Of a stretch of 64,000 nucleotides of DNA, positions 31,746 to 43,339 are shown one piece after another. The stretch covers positions 186,001 through 250,000 of the forward strand of contig QANY01002308.1 of assembly GCA_003255025.1 (NCBI GenBank), in the 5' to 3' direction. Numbering within the stretch: position 1 is the first letter of the stretch; each line of letters starts with the position of its first letter. Both the position numbers and the translations under genes were made by a program. The notes under the pieces were generated by a model. That model was not told where the DNA came from. It saw only the letters and a program-made list of their open reading frames with translations, and did no database searches. The DNA is from Datisca glomerata. Taxonomy: Eukaryota; Streptophyta; Magnoliopsida; Cucurbitales; Datiscaceae.

Positions 31746-34608
31746 ATGGGAGTTTGTGGATCAAAGCCAGAGGGCTGTATTGGAAGGAGATTTGGATTGT
31801 CTGAGAAGAAGAATCGGAGGCGAAGAAGAAGCGTCAGACGGCGAGTTTCGTCTCGTAAGCTTGAGTACTCTGTTTCTACCGATCGATCTTATGCAAATCC
31901 TACTTTCCAAGGTTTTGACCTTTTGTTTCTTTTTCTGGAAGCTCGTTTTCATATACAATATGCTGGGAGATTATTAATTATTGGATTAAAGTTTTGTTCT
32001 TCTTTTGTTCCTTTTGTTTTAGCTGCAGGAAGTGTGGAAGCAGCTTGGTTTGATTCGATTTCGGTGATTGATTCTGAATGCGATGATGAATTTTACAGTG
32101 TTCGTGATGGTAGGTTGACGTTAATTAGCCTTACAGTTAAGTTATGCTTATAATTGAACTCTTGATTCTTCAATTGTGGTACTAACTTTCTAAATTAGCC
32201 AGCTAGTAGTTGTTGTGTACTAAACGGAGAATATTGATGATTTTCTCAATTACTTGCAGACATGATGTCTTTGAATGGGTCTGAGTATGGACCCACATTG
32301 AGTTTTTCGTCCCTGAAACATGTTAATTTGAAGGAACATGTAGAAAATGCTTCATCAATTGTTGCCCCCGACCGACAGAAGAAACTGAAGGAATTAGCGG
32401 AGAATAATTGCGAAAAGAATTCTGCTTTAGAGGTTGCCAAGAACGTAAGTATGGTTAAGGCTCAGCTAAAAGACTTTAATTCTCACCAGAATGAGGTGAT
32501 AACAGTTCTGGCCGATGAAGTTTCCACCGTATGTGACGGTGAAAGCGGTAGAAGGGACTTAACAGCTGAGATGAGTAGTTGTGGTCTTCTTCCAAATACT
32601 TGCTTGCCTTGTCTTGCTTCCACTAGCTCATCGGTTGACAACAGAAGAACATCAAGTACAGGGCCCCCAAGTTTAAGGAAAAAAACTCTTTCAAAGCTAT
32701 CATTCAAATTCAGGGAATCGCTTACTGATCCGACATTAAGTGAGTATTACCTTAATTTCTTCACATCCGTAGTTAGTTTTGGTTACATGTAAATCATTTA
32801 TGTGCATATACGTATATGGCTATTGATATAGCAGCTGTCTTGTTCCACTGATTCAAAAGAGTACGGTTGACTTAAATTCAATATATTTTGGTGGGTTTTT
32901 ACTTCAGTTTATAGAACACTTTAGGAAATGTTTATCGTGATACTCCATGTAAATCTTTCGTCTTTGTTACAGTTTCACCAAAGGCATTTAATCAAAAACC
33001 AATAGCCGGCACTTCTGTTCCATACTGTCCAATAGAGAAGCGAATGCCCGACTGTTGGTCACCTATTGATTCAAGTACATTCAAAGTTAGAGCAAAAAAC
33101 TTTTTAAGGTGAGAGCATGTAATTTCATTTCTGTTTATGTGCATTCGTGCAGATTCTGAGCGGTTTGGGGTCATTTTAGCAGTTTCATAATTTGTTTTCT
33201 CTGATAGCCCAAATTCGTTGTGGCATCTGGTATAAATTTGTCTTTCAGAGATAAGAAGAAAGCTTTTGCTCCAAATTGTGCTGCATTCTACCCTTTTGGC
33301 GTTGACGTCTTCATTTCTCAAAGGAAGATTGATCATATAGCTCGTTATGTGGAACTTCCTGCAATGAATTCAGCTGGAGAAGTCCCTCCCATGCTTGTTG
33401 TTAATCTTCAGGTATCTATAAACTTTTATTCCTTTTCCGTTCCCCTCCTTTGTTTCAGTCTGAACTTTGCACCTTTTGTTTGCCAACTTGTGTGAAGATG
33501 CCATAATTATGATGTTATTGACGTGGGTGTGCTTATACTCTGTGATGTCCGCTAAAATTTGAACACAATTTGTTTATTGCCAAATAAATTTGGTGAAAAG
33601 ATTTGTGATTATTAGTTTTCGAATTTGTTTTTGTAGGTACCATTATATCCTGCCATGATCTTCCAAAGCGAAAATGATGGAGAAGGAATGAGCTTGGTCA
33701 TGTACTTTAAGATATCTGAAACTTATTCAGAGCTTCCTCCTACTTTCCGAGAAAATATCACTGTGAGTTAGACGCAACTCTTTCCTCTGTCTTGTCTGCC
33801 GTATATTTCCAGATATACTTCTGAAGTTATCTTTATTCAAAACCGACTTCATTATATACAGTTCTGAAGTGCATATTTTCAATAAACAGTTTTAAACTCT
33901 TATTGACAGAGATTCATTAACGATGAGGTGGAGAGAGTTAGAGGTTTCCCTCTTGATAACATTGTTCCCTTTCGGGAAAGATTAAAAATTCTGGGGAGAG
34001 TGGCGAATATAGATGATCTTCATTTAACTGCAACTGAGAATAAGGTTCTGAGCGCTTCAAATGAAAAACCAGTCCTCTCACGTCCTCAACATGAGTTTTA
34101 TTTGGTAAAGTACTTAAATCTTAATAAATGCTTCTCTATAGTAAATGCTTATTAATACATATCCCTGCCCCCCTCTCTCTCTATTTCCTCATCTAAAAAT
34201 CATTAAGAACTTACAAAAGATTTATGTAAGATTTATTCTATCCTCCTATTTGACATCCTATCTCTGATGAAACTTATGCAGGGAGAGAACTACTTTGAGA
34301 TTGATTTGGATATGCACAGATTCAGCTATCTCTCTAGAAAAGGTTTCCAATCATTCCATGACAAATTAAAACATTGTATCTTTGATTTTGGTCTGACAAT
34401 TCAGGTAACTTGGTTAATCAATTTTCAGACAAAGTGATCCCCCCCCCCCCCCCCCAAATTATCAGGATTGAAATTTATTTTGTGCTAATGTGAACCTTGC
34501 AATTTTAAAAAACAGGGGACCAAGGCAGAAGACTTGCCAGAGCATATATTGTGTTGCGTTCAACTTAATGGAATCGATTGCACTAAGTATAACCGACTAG
34601 GAATATGA
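31746..34608 (+). CDS. CW14-like protein with C-terminal DUF1336/EDR2_C domain (nine exons)
   Basis: Exons: 31746-31911, 32029-32109, 32260-32739, 32973-33108, 33249-33411, 33637-33762, 33910-34104, 34282-34404, 34516-34608. All introns are GT-AG and all joins are in phase, giving 520 residues. The N-terminus is [13 protein letters not shown]: Gly2 plus Cys4 and Ser6 fits N-myristoylation with palmitoylation, so the protein is probably membrane-attached. A very basic stretch follows (about 21-34). '[10 protein letters not shown]' (56-65) is conserved in this family. A Ser/Thr-rich linker precedes the EDR2_C domain (about 260-515), which starts '[20 protein letters not shown]' and includes 'FYPFGVDVF'. 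The domain occurs in the plant immunity regulator EDR2, where START/PH domains precede it; they are absent here. The biochemical role of the CW14 type is not established. Exon 2 has two in-frame acceptors six bases apart (31 kb region; after 32022 or 32028). Confidence 0.92.
34439..34455. repeat. Run of 17 C in intron 8 of the CW14-like gene
   Basis: A C homopolymer of 17 lies 35-51 bases after the donor of intron 8. It does not touch the splice sites. Its exact length is likely to be unreliable in any assembly. Confidence 0.9.
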
Positions 34609-35657
34609 CGAGACAACAACCTTTAACGAGTGCTTTGAGGCTCTAAATAAATGCAGCACAGATTAAAGATCTAGATGACAACCACAACAAATTATATAAC
34701 CCCTGGTTATCTTTGTATCTGTTCTCTGCCAACAAGACGTGCAGGAGAGCAATAGTACTACTGCCTTGGTTGGTGCTCGATAATAAGTTTTACATCTAGT
34801 GTCTGAGTCATTTGTATATAGATATAAACTGTCCAGTTTGGACAATACGGAGAAGAGAAGAAATTAACAATTTTTTTTGTTTCAAAGTTTATATTCAATT
34901 CAGGGATTTATTGAGGTTCTACTGCTTTGATAATAAAATTTCTGAGTTGGTACTCTTACTCACCATATCCCTTGTTTCGGTCTGCCTCACTCTGAACTAT
35001 AGTCGCCCGTTATGCTGGTGTAACTATGGATCAGGACTCAATGTCTGATTCATTTGATGTTGTGTGCAAAAAAGTAGCCGAAAGTGCCTGCTTCCTAGAA
35101 ATTGAGAGCTGATCCTCTTAATACTTCTAATATCACATACAAGTTTACTGTTCTTTGAAGGTGTATGCATCGAATGGTGCTGTGCCTTAACTGGCCCAGG
35201 ACCTTACCTTATAAATGGGAGTCAAAAATATTAATCAGCTATCCTGAAAGGCCTGGATGCTTGACTGAAACAGAGAAAATAATTATGGGGACAACTGATC
35301 GAACATTGGTATATTTCAATAACCAGGAATACTTTTCATCAACATGAAGGAAAGTTTCTGAAGAAAATACGAGGAAGATATATCATAATGGAGATCAAGA
35401 TCGATTGGCGATGTAGTTAACCTCTTCGAAATCCAATTATTCTCTTTAGACAAAAATGAAACAGAGATTGCTTACAACTTACAATACCAATATGAATCCT
35501 TATGCTGCATCATATTTTAATTTGGAGTAAAGGCAAAGCTCAACAATTCACAAGAGCAGGAAAATCAAAAGGCAAAAATAAAGAAAGAGATGCATAATAT
35601 GAGATTGTGGTTTTCCCAAATGACCATAAACAATCCAAGAAAAAAGAAAGATGTTAA
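34609..35657. other. Convergent 3' intergenic region
   Basis: The CW14-like gene (+) and the small gene (-) end toward each other here. Bases 34609-35050 are probably the 3' UTR of the former. The ORF at 35165-35347 has no homology that I recognise. Confidence 0.5.
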
Positions 35658-35960
35658 TTATGCTGTAGGAGATCCTGCACATCGCCCAAAGAAGGAAGTC
35701 AAGAAGCACCTTTGGCTCTTCTGTTCATGTTTTGAAGGTGAGGAGGATGTATTGTGTGGACGTGCAGAAGTATTAATCTCATTCTCCTTTAACTTCACAT
35801 CTTCATGTCTATGAAGATTTGGAAGGTATAGTTCTTGGCTCCTTTCAGAGGGGGAGTTGACGCCACCCTTCAACTCGAATACCTGAAGCCGATCGTTCCA
35901 AATGCGACCGGAAGAGCCTTGCCTCCGGAACGAGATGGATGATCTCTGCAATGTTGTCAT
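35658..35960 (-). CDS. Small plant-specific protein of the LQRSSISFRRQGSSG (MASS-like) family
   Basis: This one-exon ORF of 100 residues begins MTTLQRSSISFRRQGSSGRI, then WNDR, and ends SFFGRCAGSPTA. The 'LQRSxxSFRRQGSSGxxWxDR' head is a hallmark of a small land-plant family that includes the Arabidopsis MAPK substrates MASS1-3 (AT1G80180 and relatives, from memory). Those proteins sit at the plasma membrane and affect MAPK signalling in stomatal development. The middle is hydrophilic and poorly conserved. The Cys-rich end is usual for the family. An in-frame ATG 21 codons upstream (36023) exists, but the family head starts at the chosen Met and the upstream part is GA-rich leader. It is also possible that this belongs to a related uncharacterised subfamily. 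Confidence 0.8.
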   Translation of the reverse strand: MTTLQRSSISFRRQGSSGRIWNDRLQVFELKGGVNSPSERSQELYLPNLHRHEDVKLKENEINTSARPHNTSSSPSKHEQKSQRCFLTSFFGRCAGSPTA

Positions 35961-36419
35961 AAAAAAATCTTGATGTATCTTTCTCTCTCTCCCTATATGT
36001 CTCTTTGTTTCTTTGCCTCTCAAGCTCTCCTGGTTTGTTAATACACTTTCTATTTTTTACCTCCTACAACTGTATATGTTTATCCTCCTTGTTTCTCGTA
36101 CGCAGTTTGCCTCAATTAAGAGAGAGAGTGTGTTTAGTTGTATGTTGCATTAGACAGATGGTGATTTTGTCCGAATTTCGAGGATTTAGATAATAAGTGC
36201 TTTTAGATTCACACATGATGGGATATTGTTTTTGTTGTATACAATGTAATTATATTGTTTTGGGTATTATTATTTTTCCCATTTGATTAAATTAGTTTTT
36301 GGTAATTAATCAATTTTGGTTGAGATTGCTTTGGACACTGGCAATCCAATGAAAGATTTCATTGTACAATGTCATTATTTTATTTTAATTATTCTTTAAA
36401 GCTTCATTATACTACGATT
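35961..36419. other. Leader and promoter region of the small MASS-like gene
   Basis: Minus-strand reading is GA-rich next to the ATG (agagagagaaagatac), as in many plant 5' UTRs. Beyond 36200 it becomes AT-rich. I see no clear TATA box and no other gene. Confidence 0.4.
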
Positions 36420-36660
36420 CCTTTGGCTCAGTTTATAAGTTGCAGTTTATGACTTATAATTTAAATAAGTAAATAGTTTATTTTTAAGAGAGCGTCGACA
36501 CAACTTATTGAAATAAACTAGCCACTTATTTAAGCTAATAAACTTTAAGCTAGGCTAATCTAATTTTTTAACTTAAAATTCTTTTAATTTTTTCACATGT
36601 CCAAAGTTACTCCATCTTTTTTAAAAACTACACAAACATATATCTATTTTTCAAGACATA
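36420..36660. mobile_element. Possible MITE-like remnant
   Basis: 'cctttggctcagtttataag' at 36420-36439 looks like the terminus of hAT-type MITEs ('TTTGGctcagTTATAAG'). The stretch that follows is rich in 'ttat/ataa' words and contains 'cttatttaagctaataaac'. A matching inverted end is not clear, so this is tentative. Confidence 0.3.
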
Positions 36661-36759
36661 TCTATGAAATGAGAAAGAAATCGTGCTGTTTTGAACTGGA
36701 GTGCTAGCGTCGATGCAATCACTGATTCTTTCGGCGGTGCTTTTCCCGAGGTCAAGAGT

Positions 36760-37162
36760 TTGGGTCAAGGTCATGGGTCAGGTTGGGACGGGTCGAGGCG
36801 GATCAGTGGGACAACGCTCAGGACGGGGGTCATGGGTCGGGAATAAAGGCCGGGGAGTTGGGGTCGAGGGAATAGGTCGGGTCAGGTTGGGGAGCCGAGC
36901 TCGGGTAGGCACGAGTATTATGGGGCCGTGGAGTCGGATCGGGTCAGGTCGAGGGCACGATGTCATGGGTTCGGGTCGTGTCAGGGTCATAAATCGGGGA
37001 GTCGAGTCAGGTCGGGTTGGGGAGCCGGGTTCGGGTGGGACACGGGTCGGGATGGGTCGGGGAGTCAGGTCGGGTCAGATCGGGGACACGAGGTCAGGAG
37101 TTCAGGTTGGGGACATGACTCTCCGACCCCGACCCTGACCCAAACACCGACCCGACCCGACC
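36760..37162. repeat. G-rich GGGTC-type minisatellite with a strand switch
   Basis: About 400 bases are built from variants of 'gggtcgggtcaggt' and 'ggggagccgggttcgggt'. The plus strand is G-rich up to about 37110. From 37121 to 37162 it becomes C-rich ('ctccgaccccgaccc', 'cccgacccgacc'), so the end is inverted relative to the rest. ORFs of up to 145 codons across it are by-products of the repeat. GC content is far above the surroundings. Confidence 0.85.
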
Positions 37163-37164
37163 AT

Positions 37165-38173
37165 TGTTGGAAACGTGGCGCATGCATGGGGCTTTAAAAT
37201 TTTTATAAAAAATGAATCGTTTTGATAAAAAAAATAAACGCAACGCAACAGTTTCTAAAATAAAAACTTTTATTGAGAACTCTTTTCAATCAGATTAATT
37301 ATATATTTAAATATTCAATCGAAGACATACAAGGTATAGAATATATACCTCTTGTTGTCTAATCAAGCGTCCTCGCAAACAGACAATTTTTCGTTCTCAC
37401 GAACAATGAACTTCGAGATCCACACCAAGATTTTTCAAGTCAATCCTCAAAGATACTAGGACGTGTGTGGACACGTAAAATAGCAAGAACAATAGAGATT
37501 TTGGGAGAAAAAAAATACTTTTGTGAGACTAATATATGAGAGAATATAATGATTATTCTCACAGAGCCTTTTGATTAACTTTTAATCTCATAGAGTTTCA
37601 TCCTGATAGCAACTATGTTGTTAGCACACTTAATCAGCACTGAAGCCGATAGAATAATATATATACATATTTTCCAGGCACCCCAGATTTTTAGGCATAT
37701 ACACAAAATAATAGTTAATCACAAAATTATCATTATAGTGAGACCCACTACAACTGAGCACAACTGTAGTGTCACACGACACTGTAGTGTGCCGTGAGAT
37801 ATCACAGTGTCTCACGACACTGTAATTCATGGCACTACTGCAGTGCTGTGTAGTGCTACAATAGTACACGCCTAACTATAGTGCCACGTGGCACTATAAT
37901 AGTCCATATCAAGTTTTGATTCTTAATCAGTGATTGACATGTGGCAGTCCAACATGCCACGTGACAATTTCTATAAATAAATTATTTATTTTAACTAGAT
38001 ACATATCTAGATTTCAGTTAATTCAAAATTAACTTATTTGATCATTCTTATAAGCTAGATTATATATTAGTTCACAAATAACAGATTTAGTTGATTCAAA
38101 TTTTATAAATGTAATTCCATTAAATTTCATATTAAAATATCAATACACATGCTTTGAGGGCATTCCCTCAATA
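37165..38173 (-). repeat. 3' LTR of the minus-strand copia (1009 bp)
   Basis: The minus strand starts TATTGAGGG (TGTTGGGGG in copies A and B, so the TG terminus is mutated) and ends CCAACA at 37165. At about half of copy A's LTR length it has large internal deletions. Positions 37740-37900 hold a cluster of short palindromes around 'gtgccacgtggcac'. Confidence 0.8.
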
Positions 38174-38825
38174 ATCTCCACTTATCCTAAAAAAATGTGG
38201 CATCTCTCTCAACCTCATGTTTCGCACATGATCCTGAAATGACTTCGCAGGAAGTGTCTTGATAAAAGGATCAGCCAAATTCTGATTTGACGCTATCTTC
38301 ATAACAAACACATTTCCTCGATGCACGATCTCTTTTATAAGATGATATTTCCTCTCTATGCGCTTGCCTTTCTTGTGACTCCTCGATTCTTTGGAATTAG
38401 CTACCGCCCCACTATTGTCACATTATAGAATCAGTAGTTTGTCCATATATGGAACTACTTCCAAATCAGTATAGAGCTTTCTGAGACATACCGCTTCTTC
38501 CACAGCATCACAAGCCACTATATATTGGGCTTTTATAGTAGAATCTGCAACGCTGGATTGTTTAATCCTTCTCCAGACAAAAGCTCATCCAACTAGGGTG
38601 AATACTAATCTAGACGTCAACTTTTGACTGTCTCTGTGTGATTGAAAATCAGAATCAATATATCTAGTGGGGTTCAGGTCTCCACTTGAATAAACAAACA
38701 TATAGTTTCTCGTTCTCCTAAGATACTTGAGAATATGTTTTACTGCAATCCAATGTTCCAAATCAGGATTCGATTGATAATGCCTGACAATTCTCACTGC
38801 ATAACTTATGTCTGGTCTCGTACAT
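38174..38825 (-). pseudogene. Internal remnant of the minus-strand copia (RNase H only)
   Basis: The minus-strand reading from 38822 gives 'CTRPDISYAVRIVRHYQSNP', then 'KHILKYLRRTRNYMFVYSSG' and 'DSDFQSHRDS', the copia RNase H region also seen in copy A at 5761-5937. Gag, protease, integrase and RT are absent, and the upstream LTR joins directly to RNase H at 38826. The ORF called here runs on into the LTR, so its first 16 residues are not pol sequence. Confidence 0.85.
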
Positions 38826-40136
38826 TGTTGGTTGTCGTGGCGCATGCACGGTGAAAACGTGTGGCTCGAGGCCATTTAAAATTTAAACTTTTAATAAAGA
38901 TCAAATCTTTTAATATAACAAAACTTGCGCAATGCCACGATAATCAAATAAAGAAAACTTTTTATTGAAATCCTTTTTTCAATCGGTCAGGATCTATTAT
39001 ATATTTAACGTTAAATCTACAACATATATGGTTAGCAATCATATACCTCTTGTAGTCTATATCAAGTGTCCTTTCAAAACTGATCGATCCTCCGTCCTAC
39101 GAAACCGTTCCAATGATCAGTAGACTCTGAGATCCACACCAAGATCTTCTAAGTCAATTCTCATCGCACTAGAACGTGTGTGGGCGTGTAGAATATTACA
39201 AGGTAATTTTTCTGTCTCTAGAAGTACTCAACACATAAGATCTAGAGATTTACTGAGAAGGACTTTAGTGAGAAGATTCTCCAGAAGTATGTAATGATTA
39301 TTCTTTTAGAGTTTTGATTAACTATTAATCATAGAGAAAAATCACTCTGACACCAACTGTGTTCTCAATTCAACTTTTTTTTATGAACTAATGAATTGAG
39401 GCCATTAGAATATTATACGTATATTTTTTAGATAATGGCGTATCAGATTTTTTAGGGATAAACTAAAATAATATTTAATTATAAAATCATCAATTGCAGT
39501 GGGATCGACTACAACTATGCACAACTGTAGTATACCATGGCATTGCAGCAGTCCATGTCAATCTCTGATACTCAATCACTGATTGACATGTGGTAATTAA
39601 TGTGAATTTAATATTTATTTTAATCAGATAAACATCAAGATATCAGTTAATTCAAAATTAACATATCGAATTATCCATATCAACTAATTTATATGTTATT
39701 TCACAAATAATAGATTTAGTTGATTCAAATTATTATATAATAATAATTTAATATCTAATTTCACAAATTAGATATTCTGTCTCATTTATCGATAATTAAA
39801 AAATAATCGATAATTATTCATATATATATAATTTCTGAAATTTATATATATAATTCAATTAATTAATTTTTAATCAATTAATCACACATAATTATCTCAT
39901 AATTATGTACTTGCCCTAGAATAAAAATTCATTTTGCAAGTCAGTCATTTTCTCATGTCCTGGAATATTTACACCCTAGACTGCGTAGTACAGAGGTGAA
40001 TTGGGGACTATGGACCTATAATCCTAAGCTCTAATAAACTAGATTATATATTAAACTCTTTAATTAAATAATTTTATTTATTTATTCCATTATTTCTCCA
40101 CTATAAATATAGAATTGAAATCTTAGTGATTATAGG
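38826..40136 (-). repeat. Upstream LTR of the minus-strand copia (truncated)
   Basis: The minus strand ends CCAACA at 38826. The alignment with copy B's LTR runs back to about 'ctccactataaatatag' (40100), after which the LTR start is missing. Copy B's leader begins at 40137. Confidence 0.8.
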
Positions 40137-41623
40137 TTGTCACGTTTTAGGAAAGTTTTCAACAAACCATGCAACCGACTCTATCACCTAAGTGTTTCAT
40201 TAAACCCCAAACTCTTTTAATTATCCATTCAAATTTTGAAATTAATGTAATTTTAAAATTAATTATTAACTTTTGATTTTATGAAAATTAAAAGTTAATA
40301 GATTGATTGGATTTGACCCAAGTTTGACCAAATCAAATATTTATTTGACTAAGTCAAAGTCAACTATATTAAAAATGATAATTATAGAATTTGTTTTAAT
40401 TAAGAAAAATAGTTTTTCTGATTAAAAATGATTTTGTTCAAAACTTGAAGATTATGAAGATGGACATCAGGAGGAGAATGCAATATTTGAAAAATATGTA
40501 TTCTTGAAGTCTACTTTGTAATTTTATTTATTTATTTCAAGGGTTGTAATTTAGAAATACTCAATAGTCACTGGGTCAGTTATTAATTTATTTAATTTTT
40601 AAATAATTATTTAATTTTTATATTTGATAACATGTTCATGCGTTAGTCGATCACATGCCATACATCAAATTCCACACAGTTTTATTTAAGCATGCATCTC
40701 ATCTGTAGAAACATGATTTATGAGGATTGTCTAATATGTTTATATGTATTACTTTATGAAATCAATTGCATGTAAACTGCTAGATTTTAACTAGTTAAAA
40801 CTTGATAATCACACCACACGGCTATAGTAACCTTTAAGTTAACCAACTTTAGTAAAATAGTTTATTACAGTTTGATGAATATAAATAATTAGTTCATCTA
40901 AGTTCACCTAATTATGACTTAGGCGCTTCAGAAAGTTAAATGAACTTAAACCAATGAGATTTGATTAACTGATAATTAAATATTTATAGGGTTATTACTT
41001 TAACTAGTAAATATTTTAGAATTAATTGATTAGTTATAATAGAAACACATTATCTTAAAATAGTGAATGAGAGAAGGTTAACATTCAATGTAACCTACGG
41101 TCTCCATCATTAGTACAATACCGTGAGGTGCAGTGAGGGTCTCGAGATGGATTTGTTTCCATCACCCTTAGGAAGGTTTCGAGCTTTACCAATACCAAGG
41201 TTGGACTTCTTAAGAAGATAGGAGGAAGTGATGTAGTTTAGTTTTGACCAACCCTAAGGAGGCATATTCTAAATGAAGTCATGAAATCTAAAATGATGGG
41301 TTACACTCACAAAGTCACAATTAAGCTTTCATGTGGATAGTTGTGACTTGAATGAACAAGCGATACCTTATTGTTAAAAGAGAAAATATAAGGTATTTTA
41401 AGTTTTAATTAATAAGGATGAGAATATCTCATAGACAGTCTGAGGTTAATCTGATCGATCCTAAGGCAGCACATTAATCGTTGGGTTATTTTATCGTGAT
41501 TAGTATATGCTAAATTTATGTGTTTATTATGATTGCATTCATGCATTACGTTTACTTTTCGATATCTAGATATTTTTCAATTATATCGAATCATGTATGT
41601 TTTAAAATTTAGTTATCAATATT
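40137..41623 (+). other. Untranslated leader of copia copy B
   Basis: It aligns with about 1050-2537 of copy A along its length with scattered differences and carries no ORF of note. Useful shared marks are 'acttaggcgcttca' (A 1840, B 40918) and 'gtgatgtagttta' (A 2142, B 41228). Confidence 0.7.
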
Positions 41624-42575
41624 ATGTCGACCATGGACAACCCTGTTACTGCTTTACTCGCTCTTGAGAAATTGAATGGTGATAATTCCATACGTTGAAA
41701 ATCAAATATGAACTTAATGCTGATTTATGAGAACCATAAATTCGTTCTTACTGAGAAATGTCTTGAGGATCCCGCTGCTAACGCCCCTAAGAATGTTAGG
41801 GGTAAATATGATACTTGGATCATATCAAATAACAAGGTGAAGTGCTACGTGCTTGTGAGCTTGAATGATATTCTAAGAACCAATCATGAAAGTATGGAGA
41901 CTGCCTATGAGATTATGGAATCTTTACAAGCGATGTTTGGGCAGCAGTCCGATCGAAAAGTCATGAGGCCATTAGGAGCTATATGACAACTAAGATGAGG
42001 AAGGGTACTTCTATTCGAGAATATATTTTGAACATGATCAATATAATGCATGAGGCAGAAGTACATGAGGCGACCATTGATGAACAGACTAAAGTTAGGA
42101 TCATACTAGAGTCACTCACACTAGCGTTTTCTACTTTCATGATCAATTATGTTATAAACAAGTTACAATTCAACATGGCCCAATACTGAATGAACTCTAG
42201 ACTTTTGAGTCATTCAACCTTAGAATGACCAAAGAGGGCGAGGGATATCTTGTCGAGCAAAAGCCTTCTGCCAATATTGTTAAGAACAAGAAAATGAAGA
42301 AGAACAATGGTAAGGACAAGAGTAAGAACAAAAGAGTAAAGAAAGCCAAGACATTACCAAAAGTCAAGAAGAACAAGAAAGACAACAAGCCCAAAGGAAA
42401 GTGTTTCCATTGTGAGATTGAAGGCCATTGGAAAAGAAACTGTAACAAGTATCTCTCTGAGCTGAAAAAGAAAGGTAAATATGATTTACTTGTACTTGAA
42501 GCTTATTTAGTGGAATACGATTTGTCATCCTGGATACTTGATTCGTAAGCCACTAATCATGTATGTTCTTCTTTA
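41624..42575 (+). pseudogene. Copia copy B gag-protease start (broken)
   Basis: The ATG at 41624 opens MSTMDNPVTALLALEKLNGD and meets a TGA where the gag Trp is expected. The next readings, 41708-41986 and 41983-42189, are the same gag in two frames (one frameshift near 41980; 'TTKMRKGTSIREYILNMINI'). The 42225-42548 reading gives the Lys-rich stretch, the zinc knuckle KCFHCEIEGHWKRNC and the protease start WILDS followed by a stop. Pol sequence ends just after this, at the large deletion. Confidence 0.88.
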
Positions 42576-43320
42576 GACCCAATACCAGAAAGTTAGACTC
42601 ATGATCTGAGATATGCATATTCGTAGTTTATAAATACACCAAAAATAAGATAGTGATTTATGTAGTTCTTTATATTGATGACATTCTACTCATTGAGAAT
42701 GATGTAAAAATTTTGTCAAAAGTAAAGAAGTGGTTAACTGAGAAATTTTAAATGAAAGATTTGGGAGAAGCGATCTATGTTCTAGGCATCCAAATCCTAA
42801 AGGATAGAAAGAATAAGTTCTTGACACTTTCTCAGGCATCTTATACTGATAAGGTGCTGGAGAGATTCTTTATGAAGAATTCCAAGAAGGGTCAACAACC
42901 GACCAGACATGGAATTGTCCTCTCCAAGGAAGAATGTCCTAAGACACATAAGGAGGAAGAGGATATGAGAAGGGTTCCCTATCCTTCAGCAGTTGGAAGT
43001 CTCATGTATGACATAGTGTACGAGACCAGACATCTGTTATGCAGTGAGAATTGTCAATCGTTATCAATCGAATCAAGGTTTGGAACACTAGATTGCAGTG
43101 AGGCGGTAGCAAATTCTAAGGAACTGAGGAGTCACAAGAGGGGCAAGCATATAGAGAGGAAATATCATATTGTAAGAGAGATCATGCATCGAGGGGATGC
43201 GACTATTATAGAGATAACATCGAAATAGAACCAGACTAATCCTTTTACAAAGACATTTCCTGTGAAGTCATTTGAGGGTCACATGCGTAACATGAGATTA
43301 AGGGAGATGCCACATTTTGT
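42576..43320 (+). pseudogene. Copia copy B RT (C-terminal half)-RNase H remnant
   Basis: Starting near 42627, 'VYKYTKNKIV' leads to 'LYIDDILLIEND', an RT active-site box with Ile for Val. 42752-43228 continues 'MKDLGEAIYVLGIQILKDRK' and 'FLTLSQASYTDKVLERF', then 'KRGKHIERKYHIVREI' of RNase H. Between these, a deletion near 43085 removes the middle of RNase H. The polypurine tract is at 43325-43339. Confidence 0.88.
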
Positions 43321-43339
43321 TTTAGGGTAAGTGGGAGAT

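Larger units (their letters stand above)
37165..40136 (-). mobile_element. Ty1/copia element of the A family, minus strand, internally deleted
   Basis: On the minus strand this reads LTR (40136-38826), a 652-bp internal remnant and LTR (38173-37165). The internal part holds only the end of RNase H. The upstream LTR is truncated at 40136, where plus-strand copy B sequence begins. The whole is a deletion derivative or two fused copies of the same family as A and B. Confidence 0.85.

Noticed and set aside
31756..31977. Second-frame ORF at the start of the CW14-like gene
   Set aside because: The frame at 31746 gives the [11 protein letters not shown] head of the family and splices in phase with eight more exons; the other frame does neither.
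34439..34455. Functional C-rich element in intron 8
   Set aside because: A pure homopolymer is better explained by slippage; it is away from the branch-point and splice sites.
36701..37197. Overlapping Gly/Arg/Ser-rich ORFs on both strands
   Set aside because: They are readings of the G-rich minisatellite in several frames; no domain and no gene structure.
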